Below, piece after piece: positions 21,097-30,879 of a DNA stretch of 64,000 nt. Origin of the DNA: Phytophthora quininea (lineage: Eukaryota; Oomycota; Peronosporomycetes; Peronosporales; Peronosporaceae). The number at the start of each line of letters is the position of its first letter. Position 1 is the first letter of the stretch. A program made the translations under genes and the position numbers. Where the stretch lies: positions 38,632 to 102,631 of the forward strand of contig JAAVTG010000354.1 of NCBI GenBank assembly GCA_011947345.1, given 5' to 3'. Under the pieces are notes generated by a model. That model had not been told where the DNA came from, ran no database searches, and saw only the letters and a list, made by a program, of their open reading frames with translations.

Positions 21097-22020
21097 TGTG
21101 ATATAGTGCCCCGAGTTTTCCAGGAACATTCGTTCGGTCTTGGGTCCGATCCCGGACCCGCGGCTTGGTTACCGGGACGTGGTACCGGGAACGGGCGGCC
21201 CTACCCATCTCATGCCACATACTGCTCACAAGATAATCTCCTGGGCGTGCTGAGCTCAAGATTTTCCGAGCAGAGCCAGGCGTCCCGAAGCCATAATGAA
21301 CCCAAGTCTGGGCCCCAGGTCATAGTAGGGTCAAGAGAACGGTTGACCCCTCGAGATAAGAAGGATAAGCGCCCCGGTGTCCCAATGCTTGGTGAAGCAT
21401 AATTCAGTCTCCCTTTTCCTTTCAGAGCTCAAGTTGAACCTCTACGCAGTGCGGACCGCTGTCCTTCTGGGGACTAGGAGCGCGGAACGCCGGGACCACG
21501 CGTGAGGCTATACCGGTAACTTTCCAACACTAATCTGTCTACATTCCCCCAAGGAGTTAGGCACTTCATATTTGTGTGTTCCCGGTAGCGGTCTGGCCGA
21601 CCCGGGTTTGCACATTTCATATTATCAGGGCCATCGCCCCGGAGTCTTCCGTCCGAAAGAACAGAGTGTATATTGTGTGTTGTGTTCCCGGCCCCGGAAC
21701 TTGTGGTGTTCCCGGGCCGACTGTTTGTATAACCACCCCAGCTCACTCCTCGTACTAGGTAGAGGCGTTCCTAGAATAACTCGGTGACCGTTCCCTGACC
21801 AAATTACTGTTTCGAAGGGGTACACAAGGTGAAGGTACTGACCGGCCCAGGGCCCTCCGTTCCCGGTCCCGAACAGGGTCCCGAAGAACTCTTGTGTGGG
21901 AGGATCCCCAGGTCACGGCCCCGGATAAATCCCTCGTCCGGGCGGAGCCGTCTGACTCACTTGGGAGTATCACGTGTACAACACCAGGAAGCGACAAGAA
22001 GCCCAAAGCGCTATATCACA
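21097..22020 (+). repeat. 3' LTR of Gypsy-2 copy A
   Basis: 924 bp, from TGTGATATAG to CTATATCACA, flanked by TGTG at 22021-22024. Near its end an ATG at 21974 opens a 16-residue stretch (MYNTRKRQEAQSAISH) that runs in frame into the interrupted DIRS ORF1. Confidence 0.95.
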
Positions 22021-22024
22021 TGTG

Positions 22025-23701
22025 ACCTGCGACTCCGACGGTGATACGTCCAACAAGATCGGCTCTAGCGCGCGCAGCTCGCCCTCCCTAGGCGATCCGG
22101 AGCTTCTGGAGGGACCGGCCAGCACCGCCGCCCCAAAACTTGCCACGATGGCAGCTGTGACTGCCACATCGCATTGCGCGATGCCAAGCACCAGCGATGG
22201 CTCTGAAGCACCGCTTTGCCAACCGGTGGCGGACCCAACTGCCCAGTTAGCGTTGGAAACGCTTCTCTGCGCACGCGCCAGCGCGCGCCGAGCTCGTCTA
22301 CGGCCCAGAGCTCCGGTAGAAGGGCCTTTAACCTCAATGAGTTCATGGCCGCGTTCCATCCAGGCGGTACGAACGCCAAAGACACGGCAGTGGCGCCCAA
22401 GACTCCTGGTCTGCAGCCGGATGGCACTCATGCGGCACCAACTCCAGTCGAGACCTCACCAGCCGCGTTGATGCAGGAGCTACAGCTCCTCCGAGACGAA
22501 GTGCAACGCCTGAAAAGCGGTGCAGAGCTGGTCTCTGCTCACCGCCCAGTCCAAGCAACGCTGCCCAACTCACGGGGAGTGATGCCGGCTGATGCAGTGT
22601 GCCACCTCTCTGCGGGAAGTTTTCCTGGAGAGTCGAAGAAGGCGAAAGGCGACTATCAACCACCACAATTGCACGCCCTCGCTGCCGCCCGCATGTTCAA
22701 GGTCTTCACCGACGCTACTGGTAAGTCTGTTTCTGCAATGTCGTTTGTACTAAAACTTCGCGAAGCAGAGGTGTGTGTTTTAGGACGTCCCCGTCCGTGC
22801 TGATGGCCGTCTTTAGCGGTTGTCTCGGTTCATGAGGGCTCACCATCATGCACATTCGAGCGGAAAATGAGGAGGCCCTGTTGGAGGCTGGCTCATCGAA
22901 CGGAAACTTCGCCAGCGATTTCTCGCCGGCGGCGACTTTACCCAGGGCTGAAGTGAGATGCTCGTCGTACGGCGAGCTGCTGGACGGCATCCACGGGCTG
23001 ACGATGATGGGCCAGGAGATGTGGTACCCGCACATGCTGGATCTGGTCGAAGGCCTGCGATTCTTCGTCTCCCTGAACAAGAAGGTGGACCCAGGAGAGA
23101 CGCCCATGCGCGTCCGCTTGGCGCTCCTTTTGCCAACAAATGGCTCGGTGCTGCCCTCGGCTGTCTTCAACTCGACGAGCCGACCTGGTGGTCGAAATTC
23201 ACCGCCGCCGCCGACGCTATTGACTACCATGGGAGCGAATGGTCCATGGCCTTGGTGAACGCCCTTCATCGGGCGCCACCGCATGGTGGCGATGCGGGCC
23301 GTTTCCGCAACTACCGTCGCGACCCGTCTGAACAGCAACCTCGCCAGAAGGGTGTTCCCGACGAGATTCGAGCTATCGTGCCCGTCAACCGGTACGGCCA
23401 AGAGCCTTGCCTTCGCAACCTCGGCGGCGTAGAGTGCTCCGGTGGTACCGCCGAGAGGTGCGGCCACCCAAACCGGGTGCACAATTGGCGCGAGCACGTG
23501 CCCAGGCGCCTTCGTGAATGGGTTGAGCACACCTACCGCCGCGAGCGCGAACGTCTGGAACGGGAGCGCCGCACCCGTCAGCATCGCGAGCGGGACCACC
23601 ACGACCAGGACCGACGCCCTACAGCCCGGCGCGACCACGACCATCGCGGAATCGACCGCGACGACAAGCGCGGTTACCGTAGCTACGGCGACAGGGCTTG
23701 A
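22025..23701 (+). pseudogene. DIRS-like ORF1, 3' part
   Basis: Continues the frame broken at 6378 (TCDSDGDTSNKIGSS). It shifts near 22290 to a frame with a helical segment (AALMQELQLLRDEVQRLK), reaches 22800, resumes after a stop at 22832 or so with MHIRAENEEALLEAGSS (22848), and shifts near 23125 to LDEPTWWSKFTAAADAIDY and a strongly basic Arg/His/Asp-rich tail ending at 23701. Cysteines around 23436-23466 (ECSGGTAERCGHPNRVH) could bind metal. The role as a DIRS Gag is inferred from position; the several breaks show it is dead or badly sequenced. Confidence 0.6.
22721..22783 (+). other. candidate spliceosomal intron in DIRS-like ORF1
   Basis: GTAAGT at 22721, a branch-like TACTAAAAC at about 22748 and a pyrimidine-rich TGTGTTTTAG ending at 22783 make a 63-bp intron-like unit of typical oomycete size. 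Joining the flanks does not by itself restore a long frame, so one extra indel must be assumed. Confidence 0.35.
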
Positions 23702-23743
23702 AGAGGCCGTGGCGATGGCGACTCATCGTCGCTACGGTCTTCC

Positions 23744-24679
23744 TTGCGGGATAATGTAGCTAATGATACCAGCTCTTCTCCTCCCAATGAGTCTCGTGCG
23801 ATTGCTGCGACCTCCACCGGTCGTCGTCGTGAAACGGAGCCAGGGCGCCAGGAGCTTCGATATGGTGTCCGCCTTTCGACCGCACGCTCACCGGTACAGC
23901 CTACGGCCATACAGCCATGCGCTACTGATACGGCTATACAGCCAAACCAACCGCCTACGGCCATACAGCCATGCGCTACCGATACGGCCATACAGCCAAA
24001 CCGACAACCTGCGGCCATACAGCCAAACCGACAACCTGCGGCCATACAGCCACATCGACAGCCTACGGCCATACAGCCATGCGCTAATAATACGGCTATA
24101 CAGCTAAGCGAACAGCCTACCGCCATACCGTTGTGCGCGGCGGATGTGATTAAACGACCACAGGTAACACGTGGTAATTCACGGGTAACTCGCGGTAACC
24201 CAACAGTCGCAGGCCCGTCGACAGGCTCCAGGGTGGTACCTAGCGTTACTGCAGTATCAGATTCCCCGAGAATCTCGCTCCCTGCCACTCTCGGGGCTCC
24301 GCGCAGCAGGTTTCACGCGATCTCCGGCACGGCAGCGGCGACCACGGGCGCTGGACCAACTGAACGGTCTGCTGGCCGACACGTTATTCACGAGACAACA
24401 GCGGACAGCCTTGCTTTGAACGCGGCGTCTCGAGCGGCCACCCACCGGAAACTACAAAAGCTCAGCCTTAAACGCGAATTTGCAAAACATGGGTTAGCAT
24501 TGCCCGAGGCCAGCCCCCGATCAGCAAGGGCTCAGGATCGAAGGAAGAATTCCTCCTTGACACTCCGCTCAAGTCGGTTTTCTCTGAGTTTGTACGCCGT
24601 ACCCGTATGCCATTGGTGCGGTTTGTTGAGTTGGTCCGCGGGTAGACCGTGGGCGATTACCGCCCCAACAAAAGCATAG
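23744..24679 (+). CDS. DIRS-like pol, N-terminal region with repeats
   Basis: A 311-codon frame. Residues 50-125 are a tandem repeat of PTAIQP-type units, after which a Thr/Ser/Pro-rich region leads to a helical basic stretch (RKLQKLSLKREFAKHGLAL). No enzymatic motif is present; it is the linker before the RT. The last 40 codons run out of the pol frame (RT coding sense begins near 24649 in another frame). Confidence 0.5.
   Translation: MRDNVANDTSSSPPNESRAIAATSTGRRRETEPGRQELRYGVRLSTARSPVQPTAIQPCATDTAIQPNQPPTAIQPCATDTAIQPNRQPAAIQPNRQPAAIQPHRQPTAIQPCANNTAIQLSEQPTAIPLCAADVIKRPQVTRGNSRVTRGNPTVAGPSTGSRVVPSVTAVSDSPRISLPATLGAPRSRFHAISGTAAATTGAGPTERSAGRHVIHETTADSLALNAASRAATHRKLQKLSLKREFAKHGLALPEASPRSARAQDRRKNSSLTLRSSRFSLSLYAVPVCHWCGLLSWSAGRPWAITAPTKA
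23895..24130 (+). repeat. coding minisatellite in DIRS-like pol
   Basis: About nine imperfect units of 21-33 bases built on the core CGGCCATACAGCC, in frame, giving PTAIQPCATDTAIQPN-type repeats. Copy-number variants are likely between element copies. Confidence 0.85.
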
Positions 24680-25807
24680 TCCCCGGTGTTCTCGATCACC
24701 TCTGCGCCGATTACCCACGTCTTCAACGCCTCCGCCAGGTCGCAGAGGTTGGTGCCCATGTCGCCCTCCGCGGCCCGCTTCCCCATCAGTCAACTCCCCC
24801 AACGAATCACGGTTCTGCGGTGGAACGCGTTAACATCTTACGCAAAAACATTCGCAAAGAACAAGACGCGGGTTGCTGCCTGGTGCTCGACATGGACATC
24901 CTTACAATTTGGCCGGAAGTTTTTATCAGCCCCTTCGGAGTCGTCGACAAGGCGGGCGGGGACCCGCAGGTCACGGGCCGCGTTATCCACGACTTGTCGT
25001 TTCCCGAAGGAGCATCCGTCAACGACCTTACGGACGAAGCCTGCATTCCTCCCGCTGATTACCAACATTGCGACGCCATCGCGAGGATATCCACCGTCTG
25101 AGGCGCGAAAACCCGTCCTCCCCGGTGAAGCTGATGGCAGGAGATGTGGCACCCGCTTTCCGCAACGTGAGTATCCACAGTGAATGTGTTTACATGTTCG
25201 CCGGGCACATTCCCGGCGAGGATGCATTGATTATCGAATTATCGGCCCCGTTCGGTTGGACGGGTTCCCCTGGCGTGTATGACCTTTTGGAGGCGCGATT
25301 GCACATGTTCACGGCCGTCACTCCAACATCAGCAACCCGGGCGGCTTCTTCAACTACCACTGGGTCGACGACCATGTTAACGTTGCACGGGACGTTGGCT
25401 CGTCCTGTTCGGAGATGGAGCGGTCGCTCCGATTCGCCATGACGGCCATTCTCGGGTCCGCGGCGGTGAATGAGGACAAGTTTACACCATGGGATACAAC
25501 ACGCACCGTTCTCGGCCTAACGTTTAACACAGTCACCGGTCAAGTGTCCATGCCAAGGCCCAAGCTTACCAAGGCTCGTCGGCTGGTTGCGGCAGCCTAT
25601 CACTCCCCGGAACTCTCCCGCAAAGACTACCGGTCGCTTCTGGGCAGCTTGCGGCATGTTGCAACCTGCATTCGTAGTGCACGCCCTTCCTTCAGCGTCT
25701 CCAACGCCGGGAGTCTCGCCTTAACCGGTTTCTTCGGGTGGTGGTCTCGGAGCCAATGCGGATGGACTTATTGTGGTGGTGGCATATCCTCCATTGCCCC
25801 GTACTGA
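24649..25807 (+). pseudogene. DIRS-like reverse transcriptase
   Basis: RT motifs in three frames: FISPFGVVDKAGG and GRVIHDLSFPEGASVND (about 24920-25030), MAGDVAPAFRNVSIH and ELSAPFGWTGSPGVYD (about 25135-25280), NYHWVDDHVNVA (catalytic WVDDH at 25361-25375) and LGLTFNTVTGQVSMP (about 25510). The VIHDLSFP and VDDH forms are typical of DIRS RTs, not of LTR elements. Frame breaks at about 25100 and 25320 make the copy inactive as given. Confidence 0.88.
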
Positions 25808-26427
25808 ACGGCGTACCCCTGGAATACTTTCATGCTCTCCCCCACCGGACGTGACGGTGGAAATGGACGCGAGCGACTACGGCCTTTGTGCTCTCGATAC
25901 CAGGGCCAAAGAGGCCCTTACCTACCTGTTTGCTCCTTACGAACGCAAGCTCGTGCGGGAATTCAATTCCGGGAGCCCCAATGGTTTTGACATCAACTTT
26001 CGCGAACTTCTCTCGTGCGCCTATGCTGCCCACGCCTGGGGACGGCACTGGTCCCAATTATCCCTCCCCGGGATCGGCCACTTCACGTCCGTTTCCTCAT
26101 CGACAACGCGTCGGCAGTCGCCTGGCAGAACAGGATGTGTTCTGGCAACCCTCGCGCCCAAGATCTCATCCGCCTTCTTGGGCATTGGGAGACGTCGTTC
26201 GGCATCCGCTTTTCGGTTGCCCATGTCGCCGGATCAACAAACACCAGAGCTGACGCCGGCTCGCGCCTCTCTGCTGCCGCTTCATACGATGCTCTCTTTC
26301 GTTCGCTAACTCTCGGCTGGTCTCAGATTTCCCCGACTCTGGACATCGACGGACTCTCGACGCTCTGGCGCTCCATCTCCGCCAGCATTCCGTTGCCGAC
26401 TCCACGTTTGCCCAGTACGACTCCTCG
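25808..26427 (+). pseudogene. DIRS-like RNase H
   Basis: Sequence TVEMDASDYGLCALD (about 25855, first Asp), GFDINFRELLSCAYA (Glu), RFLIDNASAVAWQNR (Asp, about 26090-26135) and STNTRADAGSRL (final Asp, about 26235) gives a complete RNase H site in two frames with a shift near 26060. Downstream to 26427 is a linker to the recombinase. Confidence 0.8.
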
Positions 26428-27407
26428 ATGAGGAAATGGACCACCTGGACTTCAGTTCGCGGCATCGACCCCTGGTTGACCGACGTCCCGACCGACCACC
26501 GCGTTCAACATATTTCCGATTTTATCCTCCATGGTTTCCAACATGGTTTCGGTTCTGGTGGCCCCATCCGTGGTTCGACTATATCCGCCGCACTGTGCGG
26601 CATCCGGCATTTCTTCTCGGCCGCCGGAGTTGAGTTCCCGTCAGCGCATCCCCACATACAGATGCTACTCAAAGGAATTCGCCGCCTTGACAGCGCGCCG
26701 CGTCACAAGGCCCCCGTGTCGATCCGCATCATGGAATCCTGCTTCTACTCCCTCGACTTCGCCGAACCCTTCGACCAAGCACTGTGGGGGCTGTGTGCAT
26801 CGCGTTTTTCTTCCTGTTACGGCGTTCCGAGATTGTATCCATCAACAGCACAAGGTTCGCGTGGTTCGCCCTGAAGGCATGCGACGTGGTAGTCGTTGAC
26901 CAAGATGGAATCCCAACAACGGACGGGGCTCGAGCTGACGCTGTGTTCATCCGTTTACACGGATCTAAAACGAACCAAAACGGCGGAACAACAACCCGAA
27001 TGCTGAAACGCTCAGGCCATAGATTCCTATGCCCCGTATTTGGTGCTCTCATGCTCGGCAACGCACACGATGATCTACCAGCCACAATTCCGGCTGCCAT
27101 CTTCAAGAGCTCATCTGGCTACCCGTCATGTATATCCACGGCCCAGATCTCAAAGGCCATCAAGCTCGCAGCCACTGCCAATGGCGAGGATCCAAGGAAG
27201 TTCAGCGCCCACTCTCTTCGAGCAGGCGGGGCAACACACATGTACAGGGCGGGGATCGACGCGCTCACTATCCAGTTCCACGGCCGCTAGGTTTCTGACG
27301 CCTTTAAGGTGTACACCAGTCTGTGCCAGGAGTCGGTATCATCGATCTCAGCCAAGCTAGTGGCTGGCTCCAGGGAGGTTTCGGCTCTTCATGGTTGATA
27401 CATCCGC
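26428..27407 (+). pseudogene. DIRS-like tyrosine recombinase
   Basis: An N-terminal SAM-like segment (VQHISDFILHGFQHGFG; GSTISAALCGIRHFF) leads to the catalytic domain. The first catalytic Arg is in FFLLRRSEIV (about 26810), Lys in RLHGSKTNQNG, His-x-x-Arg in HSLRAGGATHMY (about 27209), the second His in FHGR, and the nucleophile Tyr in AFKVYTS (27312-27314). All residues are visible, but a TAG at 27288-27290 separates the last two, probably from TGG (the usual GRW). A shift near 26790 also breaks the frame. The enzyme would insert circular cDNA by site-specific recombination. Confidence 0.88.
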
Positions 27408-27524
27408 ACCGCCTCATCAGGTGGGGCTCTCATCCCTACACGGATTGAGCTGAGTCATCCTGATGCATCAATAACACCGAAGAGTCGTTGACCCAAAAGG
27501 TGTGGAAATAAGGTTTTCCGCTCA
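27408..27524. other. DIRS-like 3' end and return to Gypsy-1
   Basis: Non-coding. The terminal repeat expected at a DIRS end could not be recognised. Gypsy-1 coding sense is back by 27525. Confidence 0.4.
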
Positions 27525-27836
27525 ATGACAAACCACAAACCTCAACAACGGCAGCAAATCAAGCATGCTGATAGCAAGTCAACGCGGAAGCATGAGAAAG
27601 AACGACAAGTACAAACCGGGTCAGGAAAAAGGAAGGACTGGCAAGGCAAAAATGCCAAGCGCCAAGTAGAGCGAGCGACGTCTTCAGAAGCCCCGAGTGG
27701 TGTTGCGCGGAGCAAACCTCGGGGTGGCTGTTTTAATTGCGGCAAAGATCACTTCCTTAGCGACTGTCCCGATGCTGATGAAGCACAGAAGGAGGCCATT
27801 TTGGCCAAGCGCACATTAAAGAGCAAAGCATCCTAG
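27525..27836 (+). CDS. Gypsy-1 gag C-terminus, zinc knuckle
   Basis: A basic stretch rich in Lys, Gln and Arg followed by one CCHC knuckle (CFNCGKDHFLSDCPD) and the stop at 27834-27836. This is the nucleocapsid part that binds element RNA, displaced more than 21 kb from its N-terminal half by the nested elements. Confidence 0.82.
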   Translation: MTNHKPQQRQQIKHADSKSTRKHEKERQVQTGSGKRKDWQGKNAKRQVERATSSEAPSGVARSKPRGGCFNCGKDHFLSDCPDADEAQKEAILAKRTLKSKAS

Positions 27837-27893
27837 AAGCACCGCGTCAAGCGTGTTGAACAGCGTGCTAGAGATGCAGACAGGGTCCGATCA

Positions 27894-29426
27894 ATGGCGA
27901 CAATTAATGGAGCGTTGGATATGCCTTATTGCGCCAACAGTGGATCGGAATATAACATAATTTCGCAAGAGCTTGTGGAGGAGTTCCAAGTGATTGGCAA
28001 TGATGTTCAATTAGTTGAGCTGGACGAGCACGTGGAATTAGAAGCGGTTGGCGGCACAATTGTCACTGCGACGCACGCAGTAGACGTTCGCCTGACTTTG
28101 AACACCGCCGCTGGACCTGTTCGCTGTCAAAATCTCAAGCGATGCCTGGTAGTTGAATCGAACGACAGTGAATCGATCGTTGGGCGACTCCTATTGGTGG
28201 AACTTGGCAAAGATGTGGATCTTGAGTTAGAGCAACTTGCAGCAAGAGATAACAGCGACAACGATGAATTTGGAGACCCGAGCGGCATACCGTTGCGCGC
28301 AGTGACTTTAAATGATGATGTCGCAAAGGTCATAGAGGCAATGGTTACAGATGCTGCGATTCGGGAGGTAGTTGATGGAGCTGGCGCAGTGCGCCTACGA
28401 CGGATTCTCAGTTCTTTTACTGGGTGGCGTCTAGTACTTGGAGATGATCCCCCAGCTCGAGTGACTCCACTAGAGCTTCAGCTGAAGCCGAATGCCCGAC
28501 CGTACCGGTGTAACGTGAGGCAGTACAGCCCAGAAAAATCTGAATTCCTGGCGAAGTTCAACGCAGAACTTGTGAAGCTGGGCTGGGTGTATGAGAACAA
28601 GAAGAGCAGGTGGGCTTGTGCAGCGCTACCTGTTCGGAAACCGAATAGCAACGAATACCGCCAAACGAATGATTATCGGCCCGTGAACAACATGACCGAG
28701 GGTATTGCAGGTGTAATGGCAAGCTTACAAGTTCGATTGGAGAGGTGCAAGAACAAGAAGTTCTATGCAATTTTTGACTTCCTAAAAGGCTTTTGGCAAC
28801 TGCCACTTGCCAAAGCCTCCCAAGAGATACTCTCCTATATGACGGACCGTGGAGTTTTCACTCCGACCCGAGTGCCTCAAGGCTGCACTGATGCAGCTTT
28901 GCACTTTCAGTCCACTGTTGAAGAAGTGTTGAAGGACTACTTACACGACTGTTTACTGGTGTGGATAGATGATTTACTAGCTTTTGCTGACTCGGCGACC
29001 AAACTGCTTGATGTCATCGAAGCTATTCTCACAAAACTGGATGAGTATGGATTTAAGTTGAATCCGAAGAAGTGTAGATTAATTCTCACCGAAATTCGCT
29101 GGTGTGGGCGGATTAATAGTGAATGTGGCATCGGCCACGACCCGGCTCGGATCGAAGCACTCCAACGCATACCGGAGCCAACAACAGCTGCAAAGTTGCA
29201 GCAATTCGTGTGCGCCACGAACTGGATGAGGGAAGGACTCGTGGACTACACCAGAACAGTTCGACCATTGCAAGAACTGCTCGACACCGCACAGCATGGA
29301 AATCGGCGCAGTAAGCGAGCTGCTGCCGGGATAAAAATTGAATTTTCGGCCGCAGAACGAACTATTTTTGAGGAAGTTAAAGCTCTCCTTTCACACTCGG
29401 CAACTTTGGCATATCCCGACCCCTGA
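27894..29426 (+). CDS. Gypsy-1 protease and reverse transcriptase
   Basis: 510 codons. The protease-like N-terminus has CANSGSEYNIIS where Asp-Ser-Gly is expected: the catalytic Asp is Asn. RT motifs: YRQTNDYRPVNNM, FYAIFDFLKGFWQLPL, TRVPQGCTDA, LLVWIDDLLAFAD (catalytic WIDD) and LNPKKCRLILTEIRWCG. The frame ends at 29424-29426, within the connection to RNase H. RT is intact in sequence, protease is not. Confidence 0.88.
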   Translation: MATINGALDMPYCANSGSEYNIISQELVEEFQVIGNDVQLVELDEHVELEAVGGTIVTATHAVDVRLTLNTAAGPVRCQNLKRCLVVESNDSESIVGRLLLVELGKDVDLELEQLAARDNSDNDEFGDPSGIPLRAVTLNDDVAKVIEAMVTDAAIREVVDGAGAVRLRRILSSFTGWRLVLGDDPPARVTPLELQLKPNARPYRCNVRQYSPEKSEFLAKFNAELVKLGWVYENKKSRWACAALPVRKPNSNEYRQTNDYRPVNNMTEGIAGVMASLQVRLERCKNKKFYAIFDFLKGFWQLPLAKASQEILSYMTDRGVFTPTRVPQGCTDAALHFQSTVEEVLKDYLHDCLLVWIDDLLAFADSATKLLDVIEAILTKLDEYGFKLNPKKCRLILTEIRWCGRINSECGIGHDPARIEALQRIPEPTTAAKLQQFVCATNWMREGLVDYTRTVRPLQELLDTAQHGNRRSKRAAAGIKIEFSAAERTIFEEVKALLSHSATLAYPDP

Positions 29427-29911
29427 AGCAGCTTTGCCTTCTCACGGACGCTTCTGACATCGGATGGGGATTAGTAGTGACTCAGGTCAGCAAATGGAGA
29501 CCCGATACTCCTATTCAAGATCAACCGCACGAGCTTCTCATCTGTATGGGCGGCACGTTCACAGGATCAGCGCTCAATTGGAGCGTAATAGAAAAGGAGT
29601 CGTACCCGCTGGTTCATGCTTGTGAACGTCTGGAATATCTTCTTCTACGAGTCCAAGGCTTCAAGATATATTGCGATCACCGGAATATTATTCACCTCTT
29701 TGCGCCTAGTAAAGAACTAAAGAAGCATGTTCGTGGTAAGCTCTTGCGCTGGTCAACAAAGCTGCTCGAATACCGATATACAATTGAACACATCGAGGGT
29801 GTGAATAACGTCTGGGCCGACGTGATATCACGCTGGGGTGGCAAAGTGTGCAGATCAACAAGCATGGCCACGGCGAACCGCATTACCACCAGGAAGCGGA
29901 AGCGGCAATAG
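29427..29911 (+). pseudogene. Gypsy-1 RNase H
   Basis: A frame break near 29415 precedes LLTDASDIGWGLVVTQ-type sequence (first Asp, about 29440), then SVIEKESYPLVHACERL (Glu) and KIYCDHRNII (Asp), so a conventional Ty3/Gypsy RNase H with acids kept, unlike Gypsy-2. It ends in the tether to integrase (EHIEGVNNVWADVISRW). Confidence 0.8.
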
Positions 29912-30879
29912 GAACGAGAGCGCGAAGCTGATGAACACCGGGGACCTCGACCTCTGGACGCAGCTGGGTTTGAATGGCCGACACTTGACGACATTGTATC
30001 GGCGCAACGCGGCTGCCGAGCTCCTCATACTGCGAAAGCTGATGACGATGGCATGCTGCGAATTAAAGGAAAAGGTTGGATACCACAGTCGGCTAGAGAA
30101 TTACTGCAGCGATTAATGATTATCGTGCACTGTGGAGCAAATGGGCATCGTGGAATGCACGTTATGGAAACACATCTACGTAGAGTATTTGCAGTGGACA
30201 ATTTGAGCAAGACTGTTCGTGTTTTCTGCCAGCAGTGTTTGTTATGCCTACACGTGAAAGGTGGTGCAATTATTCCTCGACCATTTAGCGAGACACATTT
30301 CACGTTCGAAAGAAACACTACGCTGCACTGGGACTTTTGACTCTTGGTGAGTCATTTGGCACCTCGCGTTATGTCCTTGTGATGAAGGACGAAGCAACGC
30401 ACTTCGTGAAGCTTGTCAGATGTGATGGGCCGACGTCGGAGGTGGCTGCTGCTGCTGCTGCCATTTTGGATTGGCATAGCCGGTTTAGGATACCAAAACT
30501 GTGGATTAGCGACTCAGGGTCACATTTTACTGGCAAAGTTATCGCAGAATTGAATCGGCGTCTGAAGGCACGGCAACAATTTGTTCTAGCTTATACACCG
30601 TGGAAAAATGGAAGTGTGGAGCGTGTGGACCGTGATATTATTCAAGTCTTAAAGGCTCTGATTTTGGAATTTCGTGTGAGCTCACCCGACTGGCCCTACC
30701 TACTGCCGTTAGTGCAATCAAGTATCAATCATTCTCCGGTACAGTCGCTAGCTCACAAAGCCCCCATTGAACTTTTACGGGTCTGCCTTGTCCAAGCACT
30801 CTGGATACAGTGCTTTTACCGGGAGGAAGGAGCGTGTTGCCTCCCTGCCAGAGCAACGACCAGACCTAGAAAAAGTTAA
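29912..30879 (+). pseudogene. Gypsy-1 integrase
   Basis: Zinc domain: IVHCGANGHRGMHVMETHL ... CQQCLLCLH (about 30120-30250). The core follows after a frame change near 30335: first Asp in LHWDF (about 30335), second in LWISDSGSHFTG (about 30505), Glu in WKNGSVERVDRD (about 30605-30640), the DD35E arrangement. The tail SSINHSPVQSLAHKAPIELL matches the usual end of the core. Confidence 0.88.

Larger units (their letters stand above)
6383..22020 (+). mobile_element. Gypsy-2 copy A (15.6 kb)
   Basis: LTRs of 927 and 924 bp flank gag, protease, RT, RNase H, a second RNase H, integrase and a chromodomain on the plus strand, and an accessory coding region on the minus strand before the 3' LTR. The 4-bp sequence TGTG flanks both ends (6379-6382 and 22021-22024) and its removal joins the DIRS ORF1 frame. 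A second, inverted copy is at 40842-56457. LTR divergence (at least 6 substitutions in about 925 bp) is lower than that of the enclosing Gypsy-1, as nesting requires. Confidence 0.95.
5955..27500 (+). mobile_element. DIRS-like tyrosine-recombinase retrotransposon nested in Gypsy-1 gag (ends approximate)
   Basis: Between the two halves of Gypsy-1 gag lies an element with an ORF1, an RT of DIRS type (GRVIHDLSFPEGASVND, then WVDDH), an RNase H and a tyrosine recombinase (HSLRAGG) instead of a DDE integrase. That domain set defines DIRS-like elements. Its exact ends could not be fixed: I saw no convincing inverted or split direct repeats by eye, and DIRS elements do not make target duplications. 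The estimate is 5930-6060 on the left and 27400-27520 on the right. It is interrupted by Gypsy-2 copy A. Confidence 0.8.

Noticed and set aside
23895..24130. Regularly spaced repeats that could suggest CRISPR
   Set aside because: Units are contiguous, degenerate and in frame with pol, and the genome is eukaryotic.
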